NCBI GenBank assembly: GCA_030698225.1
Contig: JAUYNR010000087.1
Coordinates: 1-64,000 of the forward strand
DNA: 64,000 nt
Origin: Oxalobacteraceae bacterium
Lineage (GTDB): Bacteria > Pseudomonadota > Gammaproteobacteria > Burkholderiales > Burkholderiaceae_D
Direction of reading: 5' to 3'
Both the position numbers and the translations under genes were made by a program. The notes under the pieces are model-generated. The model saw only the letters and a list, made by a program, of their open reading frames with translations. It was not told where the DNA came from and searched no databases. The first letter of the stretch is position 1. Every line of letters starts with the position of its first letter. Shown here piece by piece: positions 39,862 to 49,567 of this stretch.

Positions 39862-41238
39862 ATGCTCACTCTCTCAAAAACCATTTTCAAAGCCTATGAC
39901 ATCCGCGGCATCGTCGGCAAGACGCTGGATGCCGCTATCGCACACCAGATTGGCCATGCTTTTGGCTCTGCGGTGCGCTCCAAAGGCGAGCAAACCGTGG
40001 TCATCGGGCGCGACGGCCGGCTGTCCGGTCCGGAACTGACGGCAGCACTGGCTGCCGGCCTGCAAGCGGCCGGCGTGGATGTGATCGACCTCGGCGTGGT
40101 TGCTACGCCGATGGTGTATTTCGGCACCCATGTGCTGGATGCGCAGTCCGGCGTGATGGTCACCGGCAGCCATAATCCGCCCGATTACAACGGTTTCAAG
40201 ATGGTGCTGAGCGGCGAGGCAATTTACGGCGAGACGATTTTGGCGCTGCATCAAGCGATCGTGGACGACAATTTCACGCATGGAAGCGGCAGCTATCGCA
40301 CCCACGACATCGGCGACGCATATTTGCAGCGCATTGTTAGCGACGTGAAACCGGCGCGGCCGATCAAGATCGCGATCGACTGCGGCAATGGCGTGGCCGG
40401 CGCATACGCCGGGGATTTGTACCGTGCGATGGGCTGTGAAGTGATCGAACTGTTTTGCGAAGTCGATGGCACTTTCCCCAACCATCATCCGGACCCCGCG
40501 CATCCGGAAAATCTGCAGGATCTGATTAAATGCTTGCAAGAAACCGATGCGGAAATCGGACTTGCTTTCGATGGCGACGGCGACCGCCTGGGTGTGGTGA
40601 CCAAGGATGGTCAGATCATCTATCCGGACCGCCAGCTGATGCTGTTTGCCGCCGACGTGCTGACGCGCCATCCGGGGCGCGAGATTCTGTACGACGTCAA
40701 ATGCACGCGCCACATCGCGGCGTGGGTCAAGGCGCACGGCGGCGTGCCGCTGATGTGGAAGACCGGGCATTCGCTGGTCAAGGCCAAGATGCGCGAAACC
40801 GGCGCGCCGCTGGGCGGCGAGATGAGCGGTCACCTGTTCTTCAAGGATCGCTGGTACGGTTTTGACGACGGCATGTACGCCGGTGCGCGCTTGCTGGAGT
40901 TGCTCACGCGGGTAGACGATCCTTCCGCGGTGCTGAACGCGTTGCCGCAATCGATCAGTACCCCGGAGCTGCAACTGGCGCTGGCGGAAGGCGAGAACTT
41001 CAGCCTGATCGAGAAATTGCAGCGCGATGCGCGCTTCCCGGATGCCGAGCAGATCATTACGATCGATGGCCTGCGGGTCGAGTATGCGGACGGTTTCGGC
41101 CTGGCGCGCTCGTCGAATACCACGCCGGTGGTGGTGATGCGCTTCGAGGCGGAATCGCAAGCGGCGCTGGCCCGTATCCAGGCGGAATTCAAACGGGTGA
41201 TTCTGGACGCCAAGCCGGATGCGGTGTTGCCGTTTTAG
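39862..41238 (+). CDS. Phosphomannomutase/phosphoglucomutase
   Basis: FKAYDIRGIVGKTL, VMVTGSHNPPDYNGFKMV, LAFDGDGDRLGVV, GEMSGHLFFKDRW. Confidence 0.96.
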   Translation: MLTLSKTIFKAYDIRGIVGKTLDAAIAHQIGHAFGSAVRSKGEQTVVIGRDGRLSGPELTAALAAGLQAAGVDVIDLGVVATPMVYFGTHVLDAQSGVMVTGSHNPPDYNGFKMVLSGEAIYGETILALHQAIVDDNFTHGSGSYRTHDIGDAYLQRIVSDVKPARPIKIAIDCGNGVAGAYAGDLYRAMGCEVIELFCEVDGTFPNHHPDPAHPENLQDLIKCLQETDAEIGLAFDGDGDRLGVVTKDGQIIYPDRQLMLFAADVLTRHPGREILYDVKCTRHIAAWVKAHGGVPLMWKTGHSLVKAKMRETGAPLGGEMSGHLFFKDRWYGFDDGMYAGARLLELLTRVDDPSAVLNALPQSISTPELQLALAEGENFSLIEKLQRDARFPDAEQIITIDGLRVEYADGFGLARSSNTTPVVVMRFEAESQAALARIQAEFKRVILDAKPDAVLPF

Positions 41239-41341
41239 GGTTGCGGCAGTTTTATATATACTGGCATTGGTATTTTCAAAGTGGCAATCAGTATCTGCGC
41301 AAACTGTATTGTTTTTTAATATACCCTGCCAATATTGAAGC

Positions 41342-41403
41342 TGTCGCGCCCGGGTGCGCTGCTACAAAGACTTCCACACTTGTAGGAGCGCACCCGGGCG
41401 CGA
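41342..41403. repeat. Two REP half-sites in opposite orientation upstream of the RAYT gene
   Basis: TCGCGCCCGGGTGCGCTGCTACA then TGTAGGAGCGCACCCGGGCGCGAC. Confidence 0.9.
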
Positions 41404-41432
41404 CCGGACTGTGATCAACTGCGGTGTTCGCC

Positions 41433-41930
41433 ATGACACAAACATCCGATCAGCCGGAAATAACTACAAAGTATCCAGGCGAAGGCCATGTGGCATTACG
41501 GCATGGTCGGGTGTCAATGACAGGCCAGATATACCATGTGTCAACGGCAACAGTTGGTCGATCCAGATTATTTGATGACTTTACGGCCGGCTGCGCCGCC
41601 GCTCGGTGTTTCGAGAGCCGTGCCGCGTTGGGTGATGCGCAAATGCTGGCGTGGGTGCTGATGCCGGATCACGTGCATTGGCTGATTGGTTTGGGCGAAC
41701 GATATACTCTTGATATTCTTGTCAGTCGTCTTAAAGCGACAAGTGCCCGCAGTGTTAATCAAATATCACATCGAGCCGGTGCGGTGTGGTCGCGGGCATA
41801 CCACGACCACGCGCTGCGCGGCGATGAGGATGTGGCGTCTGTTGCGCGTTATATCGTTGCCAATCCCTTGCGCGCCGGGTTGGTGAAATCGGTGGCACAT
41901 TATCCGTTCTGGAACGCGGTGTTTTTGTAG
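41433..41930 (+). mobile_element. REP-associated tyrosine transposase (RAYT, IS200/IS605-like Y1 HUH)
   Basis: LAWVLMPDHVHWLIGL (HUH), VARYIVANPLRAGL (catalytic Tyr region), flanked on both sides by the window's REP. Confidence 0.92.
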
Positions 41931-42067
41931 GAGCGCACCCGGGCGCGACAGGTGTGCGACGGGCTGCATAAGGCGCTGATGAATAAATTGTATCTGGAGC
42001 CGGTGTGTCGCTTGTTCGCCCGGATTGCGTGAGCCGCGGGTGATCGCGCCCGGGTGCGCTCCTACAG
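41927..42067. repeat. REP pair with long spacer downstream of RAYT; its GTAG supplies the RAYT stop codon
   Basis: TTTTTGTAGGAGCGCACCCGGGCGCGACAGG ... TGATCGCGCCCGGGTGCGCTCCTAC. Confidence 0.92.
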
Positions 42068-42117
42068 GAATGCGGTTGATCGTACTCCTGCAGGGTTTTG
42101 ATTGAATTGGATTTGCA

Positions 42118-43419
42118 TTGAACATACTGATGCTACGGGCCTACTCCCTGGCATGGTGGCTTGCCATGCCTGCGGTGCTGGCGCGGCTGTGGTGGCGCGG
42201 CCGCAGGGAGTCCGGCTATCGGCAGCATTTGGCCGAGCGCTTCGGATGGTATCCCGGCGCGGCGCTGACCGGCCATAAGGTTTTATGGCTGCATGCGGTG
42301 TCGGTCGGCGAGACGCGCGCAGCCGAGCCGCTGATCGATGCCTTGCTGGCAGCCTATCCTGAACACACGATTTTACTCACCCACATGACGCCCACCGGAC
42401 GCGCCACCGGCCGGGCGCTGTTTGCCAAATATGGGTCGCGCGTGCTGCAGAGCTACCTGCCATACGATACCGGCTGGATGGCGGCGCGCTTCCTGCGCCA
42501 TTTCTCGCCGCAGATTTGCCTGCTGATGGAAACCGAGGTCTGGCCGAACCTGATTGCGCAGTGCATGGCGCAGCGGGTGCCGGTGGCATTGCTCAATGCC
42601 CGGCTGTCGGCGCGTTCGATGCGTCGGGCGCAGCGTTTTTCCGGCTTGATGCGCGCGGCGGCGCAGGGCCTGTCGTGCGTGGCGGCGCAGACGCCGGCAG
42701 ATGCAGCGCGCCTGCAGCAGATCGGCGCGCGCAACGTGCAAGTCACCGGCAGCATCAAGTTCGACGTGCTGCCGCCCGGCGCTGCGCTGGCGTTGGGGGA
42801 CGTTCTGCGCGCGCAGATCGGCACGCGCCCGGTGCTGCTGTGCGCCAGCACCCGGGATGGGGAAGAGGCGCTGCTTCTCGACGCGCTGCAAGCTGCCGGC
42901 GAAGCCTGCGGCGAGATGCTGCTGTTGCTGGTGCCGCGCCACCCGCAGCGCTTCGATGCGGTGGCGCAACTGGTGAAGGCGCGCGGCCTGGTCCTGCGGC
43001 GCCGTTCGTCGCTGAATGCTGCAATGGCAGGGGAACCGATAGCGCCGCAGGTGCGGGTGCTGCTGGGCGATTCGATGGGAGAGATGTTTGCCTATTACGC
43101 GGCTTGCGACGTCGCCTTCATCGGCGGCAGCCTGCTGCCGCTGGGCGGGCAGAATCTGATCGAAGCTTGCGCGCTGGGCAAGCCGGTGCTGACCGGGCCG
43201 CATACCTTCAATTTTGCCGACGTGACCGAACAGGCGATCGCCGCCGGTGCCGCGCGGCGCGTCGCCGATGCCGCCGCATTGCTGCGCGAAGCAGCGGTTT
43301 TATTGTCGGATACAAAGCAGCGGGAGTCGGCCGGATGCGCAGCGCTTGCTTTTGCGCAGCGCCATCGCGGCGCCACCAGGCGTACGCTGGCGCTGCTGCG
43401 GGCGCTGATTTCGGGGTGA
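42118..43419 (+). CDS. waaA: 3-deoxy-D-manno-octulosonic acid transferase
   Basis: LWLHAVSVGETRAAEPLIDALL, FIGGSLLPLGGQNLIEACALGKPVLTGPHTFNF. Confidence 0.95.
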   Translation: MNILMLRAYSLAWWLAMPAVLARLWWRGRRESGYRQHLAERFGWYPGAALTGHKVLWLHAVSVGETRAAEPLIDALLAAYPEHTILLTHMTPTGRATGRALFAKYGSRVLQSYLPYDTGWMAARFLRHFSPQICLLMETEVWPNLIAQCMAQRVPVALLNARLSARSMRRAQRFSGLMRAAAQGLSCVAAQTPADAARLQQIGARNVQVTGSIKFDVLPPGAALALGDVLRAQIGTRPVLLCASTRDGEEALLLDALQAAGEACGEMLLLLVPRHPQRFDAVAQLVKARGLVLRRRSSLNAAMAGEPIAPQVRVLLGDSMGEMFAYYAACDVAFIGGSLLPLGGQNLIEACALGKPVLTGPHTFNFADVTEQAIAAGAARRVADAAALLREAAVLLSDTKQRESAGCAALAFAQRHRGATRRTLALLRALISG

Positions 43420-43421
43420 CA

Positions 43422-43475
43422 GTAGTGCAGGCCTCCGTGCCTGTGCCGGGCCGCTGGCACGGAGGCCTGCACTAC
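43422..43475. repeat. Palindromic repeat GTAGTGCAGGCCTCCGTGCC...GGCACGGAGGCCTGCACTAC
   Basis: 20-bp inverted arms; near-identical to 54154-54201. Confidence 0.92.
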
Positions 43476-43483
43476 CGGAAGAC

Positions 43484-44059
43484 TTAAAAACCCAGCCGCG
43501 CACCCGCTCCAAGCAAGGTGGCCGCGCCCAGAACTGCGAAGATTGCCGCTGCAATCCGGTGCACCAGCTGCACCGGCATTTTTTCGGCAATCCGGTTGCC
43601 CAGAAAAACCGCCGGCACATTGGCGATCATCATGCCCAGCGTGGTGCCGGCCACCACGGTGAAGAACGCTTGATACTGCGCGGCCAGCGCGATCGTCGCG
43701 ACCTGCGTCTTGTCGCCCATTTCAGCCAGGAAAAAGGCGACCAGCGTGGCGCCGAAGACGCTTGATCGGGCGAATCTGGCATCGCCTTCATCAAATTTGT
43801 CCGGGATCAGGGTCCAGATCGCCATTGCGATGAATGAGATGCCCAGCACCCAGCGCAGGGTTTCTGGCACCATCAGCGTGGTAATCCAGGCCCCGAGCGC
43901 GCCGGCGAAGCCGTGATTGGCAAGCGTGGCGACCAGTATGCCGAGCACGATCGGAACCGGTTTTTTGTATTTTGCGGCGAGGATGAACGCGAGGATCTGC
44001 GTCTTGTCGCCGACTTCGGCCAGGGCTACGATCCCGGTCGAGATGAGAAATGCTTCCAA
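43484..44059 (-). CDS. TMEM165/GDT1 (UPF0016) family membrane protein, putative cation exporter
   Basis: Two EVGDKTQ/EMGDKTQ motifs, LAEVGDKTQILAFILAAKYKK and LAEMGDKTQVATIALAAQY. Confidence 0.92.
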   Translation of the reverse strand: MEAFLISTGIVALAEVGDKTQILAFILAAKYKKPVPIVLGILVATLANHGFAGALGAWITTLMVPETLRWVLGISFIAMAIWTLIPDKFDEGDARFARSSVFGATLVAFFLAEMGDKTQVATIALAAQYQAFFTVVAGTTLGMMIANVPAVFLGNRIAEKMPVQLVHRIAAAIFAVLGAATLLGAGARLGF

Positions 44060-44114
44060 TTGATGTTCCCGGAATAACTTGATAGGTTGGCGCTGAGCGC
44101 AGCGGCGTGGTTTT

Positions 44115-44183
44115 GTAGGAGCGCACCCGGGCGCGACAGGATTGCCTATAGTGACCGATGGTCGCGCCCGGGTGCGCTCCTAC
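44115..44183. repeat. REP/BIME type-1 copy
   Basis: GTAGGAGCGCACCCGGGCGCGACAGGATTGCCTATAGTGACCGATGGTCGCGCCCGGGTGCGCTCCTAC. Confidence 0.95.
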
Positions 44184-44216
44184 AGAGACCCGAACAGTTA
44201 TGCGCTCAGCACCGGA

Positions 44217-46790
44217 TCAGCCTTTTTCTGCGCAGCGTTTCGCAATATATGCCAGCGCGTCCTCCACCTGGTCGATCAGGATCAGGCACAGGTCGCCGGC
44301 TGACAGGCTGGCCAGCGCGGTATCGATGGCGACGAATTCGCCATGCACTTCCTTGACCGACCCGGTGCGTTTCGCCTGTGCCAGGCCGCCGCGCAGCAAA
44401 GCCATCACTTCGCCGTCAGCGCGGCCGCGCTGGCATTGGTCTTCATACAGGATGACTTCGTCGAACGCGTCTCCCAGAATCTCGGTTTGGCGGCGGATGT
44501 CGTGGTCGCGCCGGTCGCCGGCAGCGCTGATGACGACCGAGCGACGCTGCGATGGCATGTTCCCGACTGCTGCCACCAGCGCTGCAATCGCATCCGGATT
44601 GTGGCCGTAGTCGGCAATCACGGTGGCGTCGTTGAAGGTGAACAGGTTGAATCTTCCCGGCGCGCTGTGGGCGTCGCTGATGAAGCTGTTCAAGCCGGCA
44701 CGGATGATGTCCCAAGCCAGCCCCAGGCCCCAGGCGGCGCCAATCGCCGCCATCGCATTTTCGACCTGAAAGCCGATGGCGCCGTTGCCGGTCAGCGGAA
44801 TCTGCGCCAGATCGATCCGATATGTGTCAGGGCCTTGTGCGGCGACAATCGCGCCCTCTTCCAGATACACCACGCGCAGTCCCTGGGCGCGGTGGGTCGC
44901 AATCAGCGGATGCTGGTGATGAATGGCGAAATAGGTTATCGCGCCGGGGCAATTGGCTGCCATCTCGGCTACCAGCGGATCGGCTGCATTGAGCACCGCT
45001 ACCCCGCCGGGCGCGACGTTTTCGACTATCACCCGCTTGACCACCGCCAGGTCTTCCACGGTACTGATGAAGCTCAAGCCGAGGTGGTCGCCAATGCCGA
45101 TATTGGTCACCACCGCCACATTGCAGCGATCGAAGCCCAGCCCTTCGCGCAAGATGCCGCCGCGTGCGGTTTCGAACACGGCGGCGTCCACATCGGGATG
45201 CATCAATACGTTGCGCGCACTGCGCGGACCGCTGCAGTCGCCGCTGTCGATGCGCTTGCCTTCGATATACACGCCATCGGTGCTGGTCAAGCCGACCCGG
45301 TATTGGTTGGTTTTCAGGATGTGCGCAATCAGTCTTGCGGTGGTGGTTTTGCCGTTGGTGCCGGCCACTGCGACTACCGGAATGCGGCCATCGTCGCCCT
45401 CGCGATACATGCTTGCGATGATCGCTTCGCCGACCGGACGGCCTTTGCCGAACGAAGGCTGCAGATGCATCCGCAAGCCGGGCGCGGCGTTGACTTCGAC
45501 GATCCCGCCGCCTTGATCCTGCAGCGGCTTGAGTACGGTTTCGCACACCACGTCGACGCCGCAAATGTCGAGTCCTACCATCTGCGCAGCTTCAATCGCG
45601 CGCGCCGCCAGTTCCGGATGCACGTCGTCGGTGACGTCGGTTGCGCTGCCGCCGGTGGAGAGGTTGGCATTGTTGCGCAGCACCACCGGCTCGCCTATCG
45701 GAGGAATGCTGTGGATCGTGTAGCCATGGGCGGCCAGGGTTGCCATGGTGATGCTGTCGATCCTGATCTTGGTCAGTGACGTGGCGTGGCCGTCGCCGCG
45801 GCGCGGGTCGAGGTTGACCTGATCGATCAGTTCGCCGATGTTGTGAATGCCGTCGCCGATGACTTGCGGCGGCGCGCGGCGGGCCGCGGCGACCAATTGA
45901 TTGCCGATCACCAGCAGGCGGAAATCATGGCCGGGCAGATAGCGCTCGACGATCACATCGGAGCTGATTGCATATGCGACAGCGAAGGCCGCCAGCACTT
46001 CCTCGCGGGTCCTGATATTGACCGCGACCCCTTTGCCCTGGTTGCCGTCGCGCGGCTTGACTACCACCGGGCCGCCGATTTCTGCTGCGGCCTGCCAGGC
46101 TTCTTCCGGATTCGATACCGACCTGCCTTGCGGCACCGGCACTCCTGCCGCATGCAGCAACATCTTGGTCAGGTCCTTGTCTTGCGCAATCGCTTCGGCA
46201 ATCGCGCTGGTGCGGTCGGTTTCAGCGGCCTGAATGCGGCGCTGCCGGCTGCCCCAGCCGAACTGCACCATGCTGCCTTCGGTCAGGCGTCGGTACGGAA
46301 TGCCGCGTGCGACTGCTGCCTGCACTATGGCGCCGGTGCTGGGTCCCAGCCGCACGTCTTCATCGAGCTCGCGCAGGCTGGCCAGCGCTTGCGCCAGATC
46401 GAACGGCGTGTCCGCAACCGCAGCGTCGCACAGCGTTTGGGCCAGCGTGAATGCAAGCCGGCCGACTGCTTCCTCGCTGTATTCGACCACCACCTGATAG
46501 GTTCCCGGGTCGATTGTTTGCACTGAACGGCTGAAGGTGACCGGGCATCCGGCCTGCGCCTGCAGGCCGAGTGTCGCGGCTTCCAGAGCATGCGCCATCG
46601 AGCACGGATCTTGCTGGTGCACCGTCCCGAGAAATTCTATGGCGGGAAAACGTGCGCGCAGCCTGGCTTCGAAACCGGGAATGTCGGCGATTGAATGCTC
46701 GGTATCGAGGCAGCACACAATTGCTTCGATTGACGTGTGGCGACTCCAGAGGTTGGGGCCGCGCAATGCGCGAATACGCGATATTTCCAT
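44217..46790 (-). CDS. cphA: Cyanophycin synthetase CphA
   Basis: MEISRIRALRGPNLWSRHTSIEAIV, ATP-grasp GGPVVVKPRDGNQGKGVAVNI, Mur-ligase P-loop VAVAGTNGKTTTARLIAHIL. Confidence 0.95.
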   Translation of the reverse strand: MEISRIRALRGPNLWSRHTSIEAIVCCLDTEHSIADIPGFEARLRARFPAIEFLGTVHQQDPCSMAHALEAATLGLQAQAGCPVTFSRSVQTIDPGTYQVVVEYSEEAVGRLAFTLAQTLCDAAVADTPFDLAQALASLRELDEDVRLGPSTGAIVQAAVARGIPYRRLTEGSMVQFGWGSRQRRIQAAETDRTSAIAEAIAQDKDLTKMLLHAAGVPVPQGRSVSNPEEAWQAAAEIGGPVVVKPRDGNQGKGVAVNIRTREEVLAAFAVAYAISSDVIVERYLPGHDFRLLVIGNQLVAAARRAPPQVIGDGIHNIGELIDQVNLDPRRGDGHATSLTKIRIDSITMATLAAHGYTIHSIPPIGEPVVLRNNANLSTGGSATDVTDDVHPELAARAIEAAQMVGLDICGVDVVCETVLKPLQDQGGGIVEVNAAPGLRMHLQPSFGKGRPVGEAIIASMYREGDDGRIPVVAVAGTNGKTTTARLIAHILKTNQYRVGLTSTDGVYIEGKRIDSGDCSGPRSARNVLMHPDVDAAVFETARGGILREGLGFDRCNVAVVTNIGIGDHLGLSFISTVEDLAVVKRVIVENVAPGGVAVLNAADPLVAEMAANCPGAITYFAIHHQHPLIATHRAQGLRVVYLEEGAIVAAQGPDTYRIDLAQIPLTGNGAIGFQVENAMAAIGAAWGLGLAWDIIRAGLNSFISDAHSAPGRFNLFTFNDATVIADYGHNPDAIAALVAAVGNMPSQRRSVVISAAGDRRDHDIRRQTEILGDAFDEVILYEDQCQRGRADGEVMALLRGGLAQAKRTGSVKEVHGEFVAIDTALASLSAGDLCLILIDQVEDALAYIAKRCAEKG

Positions 46791-46861
46791 GAATATTTCC
46801 TTGTGTGCACCGGCGATGCGTCGCCGCAGCGATAGTCTGGATACAGCGTTGATGTGCAGCG

Positions 46862-49042
46862 TTACTGTGCTGCGCTGCCGAAGTCGAAGGTCTGGATGCC
46901 GGCGCGGATCAGTTCGCCCGCAATCCCCAGCGCCCAGGCGGCAGCCACCGCGGCCTGAATGTTTTGCGTGACAAAAGGCCGCTGCCCGGGATCCGGAAAG
47001 GCGATCGTGCCGAGATCGAGGACCGCAGTCTGGTTCATGCCGGTCGCCAGCACCACGTGGCCGTTGTCGACGAATACGCAGCGCCCGCCCTTGGCACGAT
47101 GCGCGGCCAGCACCGGGAGTTCCCAGGAATTGCTGAAGAAAATCACGCTGCCGTCGCACAAGGCCGCCATCTCCGCCACCAGCGGATCGGCCGCATTGAG
47201 TACCGCCACCCCTTCCGGCAGCACCAGGTCGACCTGGGTGCGTGCAACGTTGACGATTTGTCCGGCGTCATCGATATGCAGTTCCGGCATGCTGTCGTCG
47301 GCGGCGATATTGGTGACTACGCCGACCTGGCAGCGGTCGTACGCCAGGCCTTCTGTCAGAATGGTGCGCCAGCCGTTTTCAAAAACCGCGGCGTCGACCG
47401 AGCGGTTCAGCAGAATCCGGTGCGTTGCCTGCCAGTTCGCGCAGTCGCTGGTTTCGACTGCTCTTTCGCGCAAATACAAACCGTCGCTGCAGGCCAGCCC
47501 GACATGCGCGCCGTGCAGGTGCAGCAACCGTGCGATCAGGCGCGCCACCATGGTCTTGCCGGCGCTGCCGGTGACGCCAACGACCGGAATCCGGCCGCTG
47601 CCGTTTTGCGCGGGCGGGAACAGGTGGTCGACGATCGCCTGTCCGACCGGACGGGCCGGGCCGTCGGCCGGCTTCAGGTGCATCAGCAAGCCGGGTCCGG
47701 CGTTGACTTCGACGATGGCGCCGCCTTGCTCCGCCAGCGGACGGCCGATGTCGGCGGCGACCAGATCGACGCCGGCGATATCGAGTCCGACGATGCGCGC
47801 AGCCAGCGCGACGGCAGCCGCCACTTCCGGATGCACTGAATCGGTGACGTCGAAGGCGACATTGCCATTGCGCTGGACCAGTACCGTGGCGCCGGCCGGC
47901 GGCACCGCATCGGGGCTGAAACCCTGGCGCGACAGCTCCAGCCGTACCGCCGGGTCTTCATCGACCAGCACCAGATTGAGCGGGTGATCTTCGGTGGTGC
48001 CGCGACGCGGATCGGTATTGATTTGGCTGTCTATCAGTTGCGTGATGCTGGCTATGCCGTCGCCGGTTACCGATGCGGTTTCGCCACGCGCGGCAGCCAC
48101 CACCTTGCCGCCGATAACCAGCAGCCGGTGCTCGTTGCCGGCCACGAAGCGCTCGACGATGACCGCGCTGCCTTCGTCGGCCGCCAATCGGAACGCCGCC
48201 TCGATGTCGCTGCGGGTTTTCAGGTCGGTCGAGACGCCGCGCCCGTGGTTGCCGTCCGAAGGCTTGACCACTACCGGCAAGCCGATGTCTTGCGCCGCTT
48301 CCCACGCATCCTCGATGTTTTCTGCGATGCATCCTTTGGGCACCGGTACCCCGCACGATTGCAGCAGGCTTTTGGTCAAGTCCTTGTCGCTCGATATGCT
48401 TTCGGCAATCGCGCTGGTGGCATCGGTTTCCGCAGTCCAGATGCGGCGCTGGCTGGCGCCGTACCCGAGTTGCACCAGATTGCCGTCCGTGAGCCGTATC
48501 GACGGGATGCCTCTTGCGGTTGCGGCATCGACGATGCAGGCAGTGCTGGGGCCCAGCGCCACCGAGTCGAGGATTGCCTGCAGTTGCGCCACCGCAGCGC
48601 CGACATCGAACGATTGATCCTCGATTGCCGCCATCACCAGGTCGCGCGCCGCCACCAGCGCGGCCCGGCTGACCGGCTCGTGCCGGGCGCGCACCGCAAT
48701 CTTGTAGACGCCGCGCTGCCCGGTCTGGCGCGCCTTGCCGAAACCGCTTTGCATGCCGGCCAGGTTTTGCAGCTCGATCATCACGTGTTCGATGATGTGC
48801 GCGGGCCAGGTGCCGTCGCGCAGCCGCTGCAGGAAGCCGCCGCGCTCGCCGATCCCGCAGCGGTGCTCGATCAGCCCCGGCAGCCATGCCGTCAGGCGCT
48901 CGCAGAATCCGGGGATCGTGTTCGAGGGTGCATCTTCCAGGTCGTTGATGTCGACCCAGGCTTCCAGTACCGGACGATAGGTCCATATGTTCGGGCCGCG
49001 CAATGACAGCACATTGACGATGTCGATATTATTTTTATTCAT
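46862..49042 (-). CDS. Second cyanophycin synthetase-like protein CphA'
   Basis: VLSLRGPNIWTYRPVLEAWVDI, LPVVVKPSDGNHGRGVSTDL; altered P-loop VVGVTGSAGKTMVARLIARLL and a shorter C-terminus than CphA. Confidence 0.93.
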   Translation of the reverse strand: MNKNNIDIVNVLSLRGPNIWTYRPVLEAWVDINDLEDAPSNTIPGFCERLTAWLPGLIEHRCGIGERGGFLQRLRDGTWPAHIIEHVMIELQNLAGMQSGFGKARQTGQRGVYKIAVRARHEPVSRAALVAARDLVMAAIEDQSFDVGAAVAQLQAILDSVALGPSTACIVDAATARGIPSIRLTDGNLVQLGYGASQRRIWTAETDATSAIAESISSDKDLTKSLLQSCGVPVPKGCIAENIEDAWEAAQDIGLPVVVKPSDGNHGRGVSTDLKTRSDIEAAFRLAADEGSAVIVERFVAGNEHRLLVIGGKVVAAARGETASVTGDGIASITQLIDSQINTDPRRGTTEDHPLNLVLVDEDPAVRLELSRQGFSPDAVPPAGATVLVQRNGNVAFDVTDSVHPEVAAAVALAARIVGLDIAGVDLVAADIGRPLAEQGGAIVEVNAGPGLLMHLKPADGPARPVGQAIVDHLFPPAQNGSGRIPVVGVTGSAGKTMVARLIARLLHLHGAHVGLACSDGLYLRERAVETSDCANWQATHRILLNRSVDAAVFENGWRTILTEGLAYDRCQVGVVTNIAADDSMPELHIDDAGQIVNVARTQVDLVLPEGVAVLNAADPLVAEMAALCDGSVIFFSNSWELPVLAAHRAKGGRCVFVDNGHVVLATGMNQTAVLDLGTIAFPDPGQRPFVTQNIQAAVAAAWALGIAGELIRAGIQTFDFGSAAQ

Positions 49043-49081
49043 GTATATGAATGAATCGTGAGGCGTTCAACATTAAAGCTG

Positions 49082-49190
49082 CGTAACGATTCACTTCGCT
49101 CCATTCCCGGCGGGCGGGAGAGGGAGCGGCGGGTGAGGCGGCCATCGCGCTTTCATGTATTTGTTGGGATGGCATTTTCGCCATGGCCGT
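49082..49190. repeat. GGGAGAGGG repeat copy with extended 3' flank
   Basis: CTTCGCTCC...GGCGGGAGAGGGAGCGGCGGGTGAGGCGGCCATCGCGCTTTCAT...GGCATTTTCGCCATGGCCGTT; matches 54735-54862. Confidence 0.7.
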
Positions 49191-49388
49191 TAAAAAAGCA
49201 AAAAATGAATACGAATAAAACAGCTTTAACGCGGCTGGCGGGATTTGGTTTACCGTGCTGAAAAGAAAATTTGTACGAATGCGAAATACCGGCAAACAAC
49301 CGCGATGCTTTGGATATACTTGGCGCAAATTGACGTTAGTAGTTACTTGTCTCCTTTTGAAAAGTTTTTAAATCGAAGCAGTTTCTGT

Positions 49389-49457
49389 GTAGGAGCGCAC
49401 CCGGGCGCGACCGGATTGCCAATAGCACCCGGTGATCGCGCCCGGGTGCGCTCCTAC
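49389..49457. repeat. REP/BIME type-1 copy
   Basis: GTAGGAGCGCACCCGGGCGCGACCGGATTGCCAATAGCACCCGGTGATCGCGCCCGGGTGCGCTCCTAC. Confidence 0.95.
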
Positions 49458-49567
49458 AAAGCCACGCCACTGCACTTTTGACAGAACTGATATGCGACGG
49501 AACAATTACCGTTAAAAGACAATAAATCCACCCACCGCCCGCCCATTTCGCATTGCCTGCCGCTTCA

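Noticed and set aside
44060-44220. Manganese (yybP-ykoY) riboswitch upstream of the GDT1-family gene
   Set aside because: The upstream sequence contains a REP and no recognisable yybP-ykoY core.
46791-47159. In-frame N-terminal extension of the cphA ORF (MRRQRDFLQQ...)
   Set aside because: Overlaps the 3' coding region of cphA'; the natural CphA start is MEISRIRALRGPNLW at 46790.
47958-48986. 342-aa minus-strand ORF and the overlapping plus-strand ORFs in cphA'
   Set aside because: Out-of-frame readings of cphA'; Arg-rich composition.
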